Part shown: positions 1-11,565 of the stretch, piece by piece | Layout: each line of letters opens with the position of its first letter | Position numbering within the stretch: the stretch's first letter is position 1 | Assembly: GCA_003049485.1 (NCBI GenBank) | Contig: PYST01000119.1 | Span: 39,534 to 103,533, forward strand | Origin: Ophioceras dolichostomum | Taxonomy: Eukaryota > Ascomycota > Sordariomycetes > Magnaporthales > Ophioceraceae | DNA: 64,000 nt | Direction: 5' to 3' | The notes under the pieces: model-generated | Databases searched by the model: none | What the model was told of the DNA's origin: nothing | Seen by the model: the letters and a program-made list of their open reading frames with translations, nothing else | Program-made: the position numbers and the translations under genes

Positions 1-1511
1 CCCTCAAGACTCACATGCAGATCCTGGAGTGGTGCACCGAGAACTGGGGCGAGTTCATCGAGTTCTTCGAAGCGAAAACACGAAAGCACTCTACGGTAGC
101 TAGGCACGCGCCCGTTGACGACCTCGCAGAGGCGGCTCAGAAGTGGGAAATCCAGGCCATGCGGCGCCCACTGGTGTTCGACCCTCCGAAGAGCCCGTCC
201 CGCGTGATGACGGGCCTGTCCAAGGCTTCCCGGGCTTTCAGCAGCCTCTCCAAGATGACCCGGAGGACAACTGGTCACCCTGCTACAGGGGATGACCACG
301 CCGAGCCCACCGCCAAAGATGGTGCGACCCCTGAGGAAGACGCCGAGGAGGCCAAGAAGAGAGAGAAGCTGAAGAACCCCTTCTTCGACGAGATCATCAA
401 ATTCGAGGACCGACAGCTCATTGACCGCCTGGCCGGAGAGCTCGAGACGGCGTCCCAAGTCATCAACGAGAACCTCAAGATACTGGGAGGGCTCAAGGAT
501 CGCTATCTCAACTTGGTGCAGACCAAGGACGCGTGTAGGGGCTTCGCTAGCGACGTGGCCGACTTTGTACAACAGATCAACGTCTTGGAAAGCGATCTCA
601 ACACACGCGCGAGCCGGATCAGGGGGCTCGCTCGGCGGTTGGAGAAGGACGAGGCAGTGGTAAGTCTTAAACAAACCCCAATCGTCTTCACTGCTATCAT
701 CACCACCATCTTAAGGACCAGGACCTGCAATGTAGTATTGTAATACGTTTTGTATTGTATCTGGTACTGCGTGATCTGCCGTGTACGCTAGACGACCACG
801 TTAAGCACATGCGGATAGGTGGGAAATACAATACAAAGGACAATACATTACATTACATTGCAAGCCCTGTCAAGGACCCACGCTAACACGCATACTTCTG
901 CTCCCTCGTTGCAGTTCAAAGATGCACTCGAATATAGGAACATGGTCGTCGGCGTCAAGTACGCCCTCGCGGCGAAGAAGTCGTCGGACATTATGGAGCT
1001 GTATTCCGAGAAGATGCACGAGATCGCGGCCAAGACCGAGGACAAGACGGTCTCGATGCATGTCATCACCGTTCTCGGTCTACTATTCCTTCCGGGGACG
1101 TTCGTTTCGGTAGGCAGAGCTCTCCCCTTATTTCTCTCCCCCAATTACTCTCCCCTATTTCCCTCCCCCTATTTCCCTCCCCCTATTTCTTTTCTCTCTC
1201 TCTCTCTCTCTTTCTCTCTCGCCTTGGCCCGGAACAGAAGGACAGCTCTGAAAACTTAAACTGACACATTCTTTATGGCTGGATTTGTATAGACCCTCAT
1301 CAGCAGCTCGATCTTCGACTTCGACGCCAACCCCGACGGCAGCAACCTCGGCGACTGGCGCGTGCGCTTGGCCGCTCTCAAAATCTTCCTCCTTCTGTGC
1401 ATTTTGCTCATGGCCTTCACAGTCCCGATCTGGTGGATCGTTTACAAGATGCGGCCGAAGGACAGCAGCTCGTTCCGGGTGATGACGGCCTGGTCTGGCA
1501 CGCAAGCGTAA
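1..1511 (+). CDS. CorA-like transmembrane protein, C-terminal part (5' partial)
   Basis: Three exons: 1-659, 915-1109 and 1293-1511. The frame is open at the window edge; an ATG at position 15 exists, but the true start is probably upstream. The product has a charged linker, a long helical region, then two hydrophobic segments. The first contains LLFLPGTFVSTLI and the second is the hydrophobic stretch before IWWIVYKM, close to the C-terminus. This helix plus two-TM ending is the CorA-like layout seen in many fungal proteins that also carry ankyrin repeats. The GMN motif that follows TM1 in true Mg2+ channels is absent; SSSIFDF stands there. Transport is therefore uncertain and an anchoring or signalling role is equally possible. 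Both introns have GT-AG ends and preserve phase 0. A second protein of this kind lies at the other end of the window. Confidence 0.75.
1110..1292 (+). repeat. Pyrimidine minisatellite and CT tract inside an intron
   Basis: The second intron of the CorA-like gene holds about 2.5 copies of a 14-base unit CCCTATTTCCCTCC (about 1151-1190), followed by a CT dinucleotide run (about 1194-1222). It is strongly strand-asymmetric (pyrimidines on the coding strand) and lies upstream of the 3' splice site at 1292. Confidence 0.7.
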
Positions 1512-2697
1512 ACATTGTAGATCTGATTGGAAGAGCGCGTTGATTTCTTTTGTCCTTCTTCCATCCCGTTTCTCTCATTATCTGTTTAATTCTTTCTTTT
1601 TTCAAGACGCCCCTGTTTTTCCGTCATTCACTGTTTGCCTTTAATGTTGAGCGAGCGAGCTTTTGATGATGACGACTTTACGATGGAACCACGACTGATG
1701 ATAACTCTCACGTTCAAATTCGAGCCTTTCCAACTCTACATGCCTTGTTTTCTAGATTTCTCATGGCGACTAACCGAACAAAAAGAAGAGGACAAAAGAC
1801 ATTCCCTCAATTTACTCGCTCGCCTGTGTTGATGCCCAACGCAGATCAACAAATACTATCGGAAAGAAAAGGAGAAGGGAAAACAGGGAAAAGGCCAATC
1901 CTCACTCAGCCTTACCTCTAAAGTGGAAAATCTCCCACACCAAAATGTATGCCGAAAGAATCAGCCCCAGGAGAGCGGCGTGTTTCGAGCTCCGCGTTTC
2001 CCCACCCACCCTCCAATACGAATGGGAGCACAAGTGCTAGGGCGGCCATTTCGGGAGGAAAGGGAGGGTAGGGCAGGCTCTGGCAAAAAATTGGCACCTG
2101 TCTGGCGTGCGAACCTTGCGGCTGGGGCCGTCCCATCGTTCGAGTACCTATTCTCCAGTCCTCCAGTCCCGAGTCCTTCGCTTCATGCAGCACAACACAA
2201 GCACCGCAGCGAATGCTTGGCCCGCAGCCCCCAACGTCCACAACCGCCGAGCTTGTTTTTTTTGGTCGGGAGGGTGGTCAGCTATCACGCCAATGGCGAG
2301 ACTCTCCCACACTCCATCATTTCGAGGGGAAATGCGTACACCACCAAACCCAATATGGAACACCCCTCACACACACTTCCCTACTGCCGTCTCCGACCAG
2401 CTCGGTCGGGCTGTTTGTTGGCATGGAATGCCGCTGTCTCCCAACATCTTCTTGCCACCATGAGGGGCTTTTCTTGCTTGCCTGCCTTCCTCACTTTCTT
2501 TCCCCTTCCCTCTCATCAGTCCATCATTGCAACTATTTAATCATCCCTCAATCCTTGATGCTTGCTCGTCAACATTAATTTTGCGGTATTATCACCTTCG
2601 AGTTGCTCGTCCAAGTCGCCCTCCCGACAAATTACAGCACACGGTCTCCCGAGGTCAGGCTGAGAGGCCCGCCCAGTCCCGTCCGCCGATCATCGCA
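1512..2697. other. Intergenic region, no gene seen
   Basis: This is the 3' flank of the CorA-like gene and the promoter/leader of the kinase/vWFA-like gene. Open frames here are short, mostly lack ATG starts and have no recognisable domain. CTATTTAATC near 2533 could be part of a promoter; this is not established. Confidence 0.5.
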
Positions 2698-5600
2698 ATG
2701 GATGACTTAACTGGAGGGCTCAAGAATCTACTGAAGAGGAGGAACACCTCAGACGATGCCGAATCCGAACCAAAACGGAAACAGGTCGATCGGCGACCAG
2801 TGGTCCAATTTACAGCTTATATCGACGAGACGAAGCAGAAGTACAGAGGCCGCAACGGATTGGGCGAAGTCGTGCATTTCGTCCCGTACGCCGCTCTCGA
2901 GAAATACTGGAAGAACTCCGCAATCACCGAGGTCTGCAATTCCTACAAGCCCTACTTGTCCAACCGGTTCGACGCGATCCGAAAGAACTCGCTCCGGATC
3001 TTCTCCATCCTCGTTTACCTCGACAAGGCGGAATACCACGACGCCTTCCTCCAGTACGGCTTTGGGGACAAGCATCTCCCTTTCGAGGAGGCACCCCCTA
3101 AGCTGAGCGCCCCGGTCTACAAGGAGCTCTTCGACGGCATCTCCGAGCACCAGTGGACGTTCTGTCCGCTCACCGTGGACAGGTCCATCCTCGTCGGCAT
3201 CAAGCTAGGGCCCCGGCACATCCTGCCCTTCTTCGACGTGAGGACGATCAGTGATGGCCGATCTTCGACCTCGCTGGTTGAAAAGGTCTGCATATTTGAA
3301 GACTGCATCGAGATGGACAAGAAGGCAAGTCAGGCCGTACTCACGGATGGCCGTGGTCACAAGTAGCGAAGGCCTAATCTAACGCTCTTGTCAACATGTA
3401 GGATCGACGGCCCAAGCCAAAAGTCTTAGTCGTGAAACGGTACTTCAAGGATACGCATCGACAGATGCACGCCAACGAGACCAAAGCGCTCGAGACGCTG
3501 CACAGCAGCAAGAACGAGCACATCGTCGCCTACTACGGGTCCTTCATCCAGAAGGGCACGTTCAAGGATGATGGGACACAGGAGCATCCGGACTCCTACA
3601 ACCTGCTCCTTCAGTACGCAGATGGGGGCAACCTTCGCGACTTCTTGCGGACCAGGCCTCCTCCCGAGTCCGCGGAGCACGCCAGGCAGTTCTGGAGGAG
3701 CCTGTTCAAGACTTTTGAGGGCCTACATCACGTCCACCAGGTTCAGATCAGAGAGAAGGACTCGGATGATTATCGAGGGTAACTACTACCTACCAAGCTA
3801 TTTACGAGGCCATCCCCATGTCCTCGTCACCCTTTCATCGCCCACCTGACCCAGTAGGGCCAGCACTACTCCTGAGTGTACGAATTCCTAAAAGCAGTTG
3901 AGTACCCTATTAGCTGACCATGATTATTCTCCTCGAAAAGGATCCATCAAGATATTAAGCCCGACAACATTCTGCTCGAGAAGATGGCCCCTCCAGCCTC
4001 GCACTTTGAATTCTCACCGTTGCTCGCCGACTTCGGGCACAGCTACATCGGCGTGGCACCAGAGAACACGGATAACGAGGATGACGATTTCGGAGTCGAC
4101 AAGCACGGGAACCAGATTTACAGTAAGCTCTTCTTCCTACACACTCTCGGCTCCTCACATGGATGGCAGACGGATAAGGTACTAACATTGTGACAATGCT
4201 CGCAAAACAACAGGTGCCCCTGAATGCACCCACTACGCGAAATACATGCGAGACGCCCCCAACAACATCACCTGGCAAGCCGACATTTTCGCGATGGGCT
4301 GCGTCGTCAGCGAGGCCGCTGTCTGGTTGGCGTTCGGCCCTTCCGGCATCCAAGAATATTGGTACCTCCGCGTCGGGGCGACCGACCTAATCGAGGGCCT
4401 CAAGAGCTCAGGCCGGAGCGGCTGCTTCCATAACGGCACGGGCCGGCTCGCCTGCGTGGCCGAGATGCACAACAGAGTCCGCGAGGCCTGTCACGCAGAC
4501 GATCTGCTCACGCCGGGAGTGCTAGAGCTCATCGAGAGCCACATGCTGCTACCGCAGTCGAGCAAGCGCTATTCGGCGCGCGAGGTCAACGAGAAGTTCA
4601 AGCAGCTGCAAGGGTGGGCGCGCGTCTCGTCGGCCGTGTCATCGACGGCGTCGGCGGTGACGTCCACTGTCTCGACGGTCACTGGCTTTGCGGGCAGGGC
4701 CTCGAAGTTCATCCCGATCCCAATGATGCGTCAGACCTCCGCCAGCAGCAGCAGCAAGAAGGATAAGACGCGACCGATAGTGACCACCACGGCCATACCG
4801 GTGTCGGAGCTCAGATCGCCTGTCTCAGACGACATGACGGGCACAACAGTCGGCTCTTCTCCAGGCTCGCCCGCCACCACGACGGGGGACAGCGATATCC
4901 CACCAGGAGGCAGAAGCCCCAAACTCCCTACCCGACCTGGCCCGAGCCCCATCCAGCCCACCGACACATGCGCTAGCAGACGCCACTCCGAGCCAACCCC
5001 CCTTGCACAAGACGGCTTCAGCCCATCAGAGCAGCAACAGAACCACTCTCTCACCGTCCCGACGCTTTACACCATCCCTGCCAACTCTACCTCCCAAACT
5101 TCCCTCCACTCCGATGCAGGTTCCATACACTCCGTCCGCTCCAACATCTCCAACATCTCCAACCTCTCCACCTTATCCTCCTACGACCCTACATCCCGCC
5201 CACCCCCCTTCACAATCGCCCAAGCAGGCGAGTGGCGCAGGAAGTACAAAAAGAACGAGGTTTTTGAGAAGGCAGACAGCGAGGTGCACAACACGGTGCG
5301 TACGCTGCAGGCCAACCTCCGCGGGCGCCACCATCTGTTCTACATCGACAACGGGATGTCGATGGCGGCCCACAAGGACGCCGTTGAGGAGGCATTCCAG
5401 AACCTGGCGTACGTGGTCAAGTACCGCCCGGGCTGGGACGAACGACAAGGGAAGAAGAAAGGAGGCGGAGAGACGGGGCTGATCGAGCTCGAGTTCGCGT
5501 CGACGGTCGGCGAGGACGATCCGCTCCGGAGCTCTTCGGTAGACGGCAGCGGCAGGGCGGTGGCGACGACTAAGCTAGTAGAGGCGCTGAGGGGCGTGCG

Positions 5601-6420
5601 GTACGAGCTGATTGGCGGGATCAGGCAGGAGAGGTTCGGGAGGCTGGTCGACGAGGTGTTGCTGCCGAAGCTGGAGCTGGGGGCGGTAGGAGCAGGGCCA
5701 TCCGCGTCGTCGTCGGCAATGGCTTCGCCGGCGTTGTTGCAAGTCGAGGGCGGGGAGTTCGACGGCCTGTCTTTCCATGGGGGTGGCCAGCAGCAATACC
5801 AGCACCAGCAGCACCAGCTTCTCCTGCTGCCGCAACAGCGCACACGCGGGTCCACCTTGCCGTCGTCGTTTTTCTCAGTCGGTGGTAGTGGTAGTGGAGG
5901 TGGCGGTGGCGAGTCGTCATCGCAATTGAGCGAGGAGAAGAAGAAGAAGAAAGCGGATGAGCATCAGAAGGCGAAAAAGAAGAACAGGCCTTCCGAGTGG
6001 ACGGTCATCGTGTTCACGGATGGGCTGTGGGGGAACATGCGGGATCACGTCCGGAGGCTTGTGGAGGGGATGAGGGAGCGGGGCGTCGGTCGCACGCGGG
6101 TTACGGTGCAGTTGTTGAGGTTTGGCCATAGCGAGGATGGAGAGAGGAATCTGAGGGAGTTGGTTGAGTTTGCTAGGTCGCCGACGACGGCATTGAACTG
6201 GTAAGTGATTTTTATCTCCTCTGTCCCCCTCACCCTTTTCTTGGCCGAACTCATCGTAGGCTGCGTGAGCGAATGGATAACTACCTAGCTGTCTGACTGA
6301 CGGACTGACTAACTGGATATAACATGTAGGGACATCCTCGACACACGGCCTGTGACTGGCGACGTTTGCGAGATGCTGATCGGGAGGATCAATGAGGATC
6401 GAGACTCGATCGAGGTATAA
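2698..6420 (+). CDS. Protein kinase / vWFA-like fusion protein
   Basis: Five exons: 2698-3324, 3402-3778, 3941-4122, 4214-6200 and 6330-6420, giving 1087 residues. Phases agree at every junction. The first intron appears to use a GC donor (GCAAGT), because the nearby GT donor breaks the frame. Residues 1-209 form an N-terminal domain I do not recognise. The kinase domain follows: a lysine in VLVVKRY, catalytic loop HQDIKPDN near 336 (usual HRD arginine replaced by Gln), ADFG near 358 and APE near 398. A Ser/Thr/Pro-rich linker of about 250 residues leads to a region from about 765 with LFYIDNGMSM and VIVFTDGLWG near 996. These resemble the first strand with its metal-site loop and the TDG strand of von Willebrand A folds. 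Loop, DFG and APE are intact, so activity is plausible; the substrate is unknown. Interpretation as kinase plus vWFA is from motifs. Confidence 0.8.
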
Positions 6421-9103
6421 AAGGGAGAAGATGGCGCAGTGAAACCAATGACAGTCTGTCCTGACTGGTGGATGATTGGATGGCAGGACGGCTGGCTAGG
6501 TGGATAAAGCACCGCCCGCCCGTGGGAGGATGTAGTAGAGTAATTACAGGAGTCGGAGCTCAACGGCGGATGAGGGGAAGGGTTTTGCATTTCCAGTGCT
6601 AAACTTGACGTATCAAGGAGGGGTTGTGAGAGTATCTGCACAACTGGTACCAAAATGCGGCTCTGGAAGGGTGATTGGGTCTGGGTGTGGGCCGGAGTGT
6701 GAGAATACAGGGTCTCCTTTCGGGTTGGCCTCCTCGAGGCACTCACTGCTTGTAACAGCTGTTGTGAACTTGTGGCGTCTGTTAGTTAGCCGACGTTGGG
6801 TCTGTCTTGGTCTGTGACGACCGGTGCTGTTCCTCCCAAGATTCGTCTCCATAGGTTATAGAGCAGACAAGCCCCAACTGTAGGATCATGGGAGGGAGTC
6901 TGAGGCCGGGCAGGACCTTGCGCCTAACCAGTGGTGGTGGAAGGCCCCTTGGTAGTATAACATGTCGGCGAGGAATGACATGCCTGTGCGGTCGGTTTTG
7001 CTTAACTCCGACGGGGTGCAGACAGAACCGGCCGGTGAGTCGATATCACAGTGACACCCTAGCTCAGCCCAGTGATAGGGCTATCAGAAGGATTTCACAT
7101 GCTACCCCGCGCACACTCCGTCCCGGCGCTATCCTGTCCTCGGGTGGTTTGGTCTGGCTTGGCCTGAAGACAGTTAGTCCCCTCCCTCGGTCGAGCATTA
7201 AGTCGGCGCACCCTCAAGACTTCCTAGCATGACTGCGACCGGGCACCTTGACGTTGGTAGGTAATTTCATGCTAGCACCACCGTGTTGGTAAGTGCCGTC
7301 CTTCAATCATCGAATGTCGAGGCCATTAAATATTTTCCCCATCGCTATATGCACGTCCATGCATGGCAGGTTCGATTTAAGTCGGTCCCGAGCCCAACCA
7401 GAGAGGCCATGGACCACACCACGGGTCGGGGCCAAGTCCTGACCACGACGCCGGGTCCAGGACCCACGGACACGAAGTGGCCTAACGGTTCCCCGCGTTG
7501 GGGGCCCTGGTTGGGGGCCGCCCTGTATCACAATTTTGTTACCCGTGACCCATGTCCTGGACCCGAGAGTGGGGTTGCGGCTTACGGCTCAGAAGGACCT
7601 TGCAGATGAGAAGAAACTCCCACAGTCATTGCGGGATCATAAGCTTCCTGTCGGGCTTCAGGGGATAGCGCTTGATCACGAACGGAGACGGAATCTAACT
7701 GAGCCAGACGAGGAATAAATTTATAGGTGCAACCCCTAAGCTTGGAAAGAAAACCGGAGTACTTCGTACCTCCACCCCAGAACCACGTCGAGCCGGGCAA
7801 ACCCCAAGCAGCTGACAGTGGCCACCCCCCAAGTCAAAAGAGGGCACAGCTGTGACAGCCACATGCATGGTTCGACGCCACCAGATCCCTTGAAAGTTGA
7901 AACACACAACCCACGACAACCACTACTGCCACCAACAACATGGCTACCAAAGTACCATCAGGGTTCAGGCGAAAAAGACGTACAACTCGGCGCATGTGGC
8001 TGATTCCCGGTCGAACTCGTCTCTCAAAAAACAGCCACGGTGAACAACATGGGTACCTAACTACTAAGTACCTACAAGGTACCTGCCTAGCTCTAATATT
8101 CCGCCGCATTATCCCCCTAAGGCTTTTTCTTTCCTGAAAGAATTCTACGTCACAGCGGCTATCACTAGTATTCAGCCGTAATCTCCCATGCGATAACTAC
8201 ACCCACGCCCATGGACCATTCACTTGACCCTTGGTTTTCTGTGCCTCCCGGGAGGCCATAAGCAACGGCCATGGACCGACTCGACTCGGACTCCGCACAC
8301 GACAAGGCAAGCCCAGCCGGGGACGAAATGACAGGTAATGACTGAGGTGTCCGGCCGGCATGGCCGTCGACTCGGGCAGCCGGCGGTGTGGACCTTGGTC
8401 ATATATGTTGGTGACCACGTCGTTTACCAGACATAAGGTGAGGCTGGTCGACGAAGCAACGAGGAGGCCAGGGGGACAGACTAGGCTCAAACACGGCCAA
8501 CAGCTGCCAGACTGTCCTAATGTTTCAATGCTCTCATCGCCGTTGTAAGCTGTTGTTGCTTTCATGGCCTACAAACCTAGCCTCGTCCTAACCGAGCCCT
8601 ACTCAGGTATGCCCCCTTTCGGGCATCTATACGCGGTAAGCATCAGTTGTCCTTCTCACCAACGAGCGCTACATGCCAACCACGACAATGTGAGACTGGT
8701 CTAGGCCAAATCTGAGGGACGGTGAGGTTGGAGAAAGCAGATGAGATAAGTAGTAGTACGTATCTATGTAGTAGTAAGCACATCTGTCGACCTGAGTTGT
8801 TCATTCACCATCCTAGTCACTCTTCCAGCTATAAAGCCTCAGTTCACCGTCACCAAAACAAAACATCTGCTCCAACTGCTGTTCTCCTCTCCTCCACATC
8901 CAACTGCCCAATTATATCTCACCCCTTCCCAGGAATCCTCTCCCGTCGAGCTTCCCTTGGCGTACTAGCAGGTCTAGTGCTGTTCCCATCCATCCCCAGC
9001 CCACCCTCTCTCGTAAGCGCTTGCAGGTCAAGCCTCTTTCTCGTCTTCGCACATCTCACAAGGCCTATCATCTCCAATACTCCTCACCCTTCAGCGCTAG
9101 ACA
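6421..9103. other. 2.7-kb intergenic region, no gene seen
   Basis: No open frame here has an ATG start, plausible length and recognisable content. It contains a TACC-type motif cluster near 8049-8090. Degenerate mobile DNA cannot be excluded by eye. Confidence 0.5.
8049..8092. repeat. TACC/AGGTACCT motif cluster
   Basis: Several TACCT and GGTACCT words lie within about 45 bases. The same words recur at 10061-10091, 36266-36290, 39988-40010, 43121-43140 and 60745-60815. Confidence 0.6.
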
Positions 9104-9637
9104 ATGCCAAACCACGGCACCTCCGACCGCAGCCGCAAATCCACCAGCAACAGAGACACCGGCGGAGGCAGCCATCGCACCAGCGCCCCCACCACCGCCT
9201 CACCCTCCCGCCGAGCCAACGCAACACCCAGCGGCTCCAACTGGACCAACACCCCCTCGCGAACCCGCGACCCGCGCCGCGGCGTCGGCCACGACCCCGG
9301 GCCAAACCCGTACCCGGACCCGAACGAGGAAGGGATCCCCATCCCGCGCGATTGCACCGCGTGCGGCAACACCGGGTGGGTGACGAGGAGCGTCGTCCAG
9401 CCGGGCTACAAGGAGTGCAGCAAGTGCTACGGCGTGGGGACGGCGGACCCCTACGACGCGAAGCGCGTCAAGAAGACCTGCTGCAACAAGAAGAGCTGCA
9501 GGAACTGCGACGGCGATGGGTGGTACTACATCTACGTGTGCACCAAGTGTGAGGGCGCGGGCAAGACTTGGGATGACAGGAGGAGAGTCAGCACGAGGGT
9601 GCCTTGTACTTGCAACCCTACTAGGATTGGGGAGTAG
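9104..9637 (+). CDS. DnaJ-type zinc-finger-like Cys-rich protein
   Basis: A single exon of 177 residues with an ATG start. The first 85 or so residues are Ser/Thr/Arg/Pro-rich and look disordered. The second half has four CxxCxGxG-type repeats: CTACGNTG, CSKCYGVG, CRNCDGDG and CTKCEGAG, with extra cysteines (TCCNKKSC and CTC near the C-terminus). Four such repeats are the signature of the zinc-binding centre of DnaJ/Hsp40 type I chaperones. There is no J domain and no C-terminal substrate-binding domain, so this is not a normal Hsp40. Possible roles are a stand-alone zinc or thiol-redox domain, or a chaperone partner; the sequence does not decide. No signal peptide or TM segment is seen. Confidence 0.75.
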   Translation: MPNHGTSDRSRKSTSNRDTGGGSHRTSAPTTASPSRRANATPSGSNWTNTPSRTRDPRRGVGHDPGPNPYPDPNEEGIPIPRDCTACGNTGWVTRSVVQPGYKECSKCYGVGTADPYDAKRVKKTCCNKKSCRNCDGDGWYYIYVCTKCEGAGKTWDDRRRVSTRVPCTCNPTRIGE

Positions 9638-10341
9638 CAAGGGGACTGGACTGGGCTGGGCTGGGGGACAAAAAGGGGGAGAGGGGGTCAGAGATGGGAT
9701 TCGAAGATTATATTACCTACTATGGAGGAAGCTACCCACCTACCTAACCTGGGCTGGTCCCCAGGCTCACTGGATGTGAGGGCGGAGGACTTGGCGGGGG
9801 CCATGGGAACATTCGACCCTTGAGCGGCGGATGACCTCTCTGGTACCTGGGAGTAAATAACGTGGCATGATTGCCTATTCTATTTCAGGCAAGTTAATAG
9901 TTACTGGCTGCTGGCAGTCTGTGGCTTGGCTCCAGGAACAGGATACCAACAATAATAGCGTGTTCCAAGAGAGCGTGAAAAGTCACCACCAGAGTGGTAT
10001 CATACAGGGCGAGTGTGTGTCGGCAATCACTTATGTAATTCGGGTTTCGCAGCAACTGGACATGGTACCTACCTAGGTAGGTACCTAGGTACCCATCGAG
10101 CTCTACTGGAGAAGTAACGTCTAGGTTGTTCCCCCTCCTTTGCATGTAAACACCGTAACCCTACCCAGTACTAACCTTAGCGCCCATCGTCTTATTATAC
10201 ACTTTAAAGCTAGTAGTTAGTCGTGGTGTGCTTCTTCAGTGGCATCGTCGTGCGTGCTTGCCCAGAGTCAGCCACTCCACTCTCCCTCTCTCACGCGACG
10301 ATTACTAGCAACCCTCCCTACCGGCTTGCGATCCAATTTGC
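9638..10341. other. Convergent 3' flanks, no gene seen
   Basis: This region lies between the 3' ends of the DnaJ-like gene (+) and the dehydrogenase (-). It holds a nearly palindromic block at 10061-10091 and AT-rich sequence around 10190-10215. No gene is recognised. Confidence 0.5.
10061..10091. repeat. Palindromic TACCTAGGTA block
   Basis: GGTACCTACC, TAGGTAGG and TACCTAGGTACC lie in tandem and form an almost perfect inverted repeat. It is the most compact copy of the motif family seen across the window. Confidence 0.7.
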
Positions 10342-11565
10342 CTACACCTTCTCCAGCCGCGTCACAATATCAGGCTGCACATCCACCAGGACCCTCAGTA
10401 TTTCCTCCCACGTCTGCTTCATGAACGCTGCGTCCTGGGCCAGGTCGCCTAGTCTGAGATCGGGCCGAAACGTCTTGTCAGAAATTTCTTCTTCTCCCTA
10501 GTCCACACCGTCCCCCTAAAATCAAGGGCGTTTCTTCTAAAGCACAAACGAGAAAGAAAGAGAAATGGAAGGAAAAAAAGCTCACGGATATAAAGCGTCA
10601 TTGTGCCAAAACCCCCCATGTCCCTCCCTCCCCAACGCAGTGGCGCTCACGAGCGTTCGCGCGCCTTCCTCTGCGGACCGTGCGAACACGGCCTGGAACG
10701 CCAGGGTCGGGATCCGCACGGCCCCGCTGAAGTTGCGGCCCAGGTCGGTGCGGCACAGCGCGGGACAGCACGTGTTCACGACGACTTCTGAGGCTCTCCC
10801 CGATGAAGAAAAAGAAGAAGGCGAAAGGCTTACTCCCCGCGCGATCGCCTGCGCAGCCGCCATGCCGAGCAGCTTCACCATCGAGTAGTTCCGGCGCGGG
10901 TCGTAGGTCGCCTCGTCGTTCGCGGCGCGGAGGAGGCTGCCGGTGTGAGACGCAAGCAAGGCTGGAGTGACCTCGTAGTGCGCGATTGAGTTTGTGAAAG
11001 TGAGGTGTGTGGTGGGGGACGGGGAGGCGCGGAGGAGCGGGAGGAGCAGGATGGCGAGGTAGGTCGTGGACAGGACGTTCACCTGGACGGCTTGTTCGTA
11101 TCCTGGCGACTCGGTTGCACGGACGAAGGTTGGGTTGCCGAGGCCGGCGTTCAGGAGAGCGACGTCGAGGTGGCGGGTCAGAGCGGCGAGAGAGGCGACG
11201 AAGGGCGGGACTGAGGCGAAGGACAGCAGATCGAGGGGCAGGACGTGGATGCGGGATGCGGGCATAGACGAGAGTCGCGCGATCTCGCTCCGGGCGGCCT
11301 CGCCCTTGGGCACGCTGCGGACGCCGAGGATCAGCGTCGAGCAGCCGAGCTGCGCGTACTTGATGGATGCTTGCAGCCCGAGGCCTGTGTTGGCGCCGGT
11401 CACGAGGACGGTCTTGCCGGCGAAGGAGACGGTGGGGTCCGCGGGCGGGCTGCGGGCTGCGTGCCACATGCGGGTGAGGGTGCTGTTGAACGTTCGGGGA
11501 GGAGGTGCCGTGTTGCTTGGGTTTACTGGGGTGGTGGGAGCGGTGGCTGGGAGATTGGAGGCCAT
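10342..11565 (-). CDS. Short-chain dehydrogenase/reductase
   Basis: Exons run 11565-10586 and 10453-10342 on the minus strand, about 363 residues. The Rossmann motif TGANTGLG is near residue 50, NAGLG marks the fourth strand, the catalytic serine is in FTNSIAHY, and the YxxxK pair is in YSMVK. The last exon was placed by phase: the donor GTGAGC at 10585 leaves CC, and only the acceptor CTCAG before 10453 restores the frame. It yields a C-terminus with KQTWEEILRVL, as in related fungal dehydrogenases of the retinol-dehydrogenase-like group. The upstream ATG lies before a Thr/Pro-rich segment. NAD(P)H-dependent oxidoreduction is expected; the substrate is unknown and no cluster partner is adjacent. 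Confidence 0.85.

Noticed and set aside
1923..2540. A 205-codon plus-strand frame upstream of the kinase gene
   Set aside because: It looks like random open sequence in a leader or promoter region, with no domain content.
10342..10585. Ending the dehydrogenase at the stop right after the first exon (10582-10584)
   Set aside because: A good GT donor lies there, and the exon at 10453-10342 adds the expected C-terminal helix in phase.
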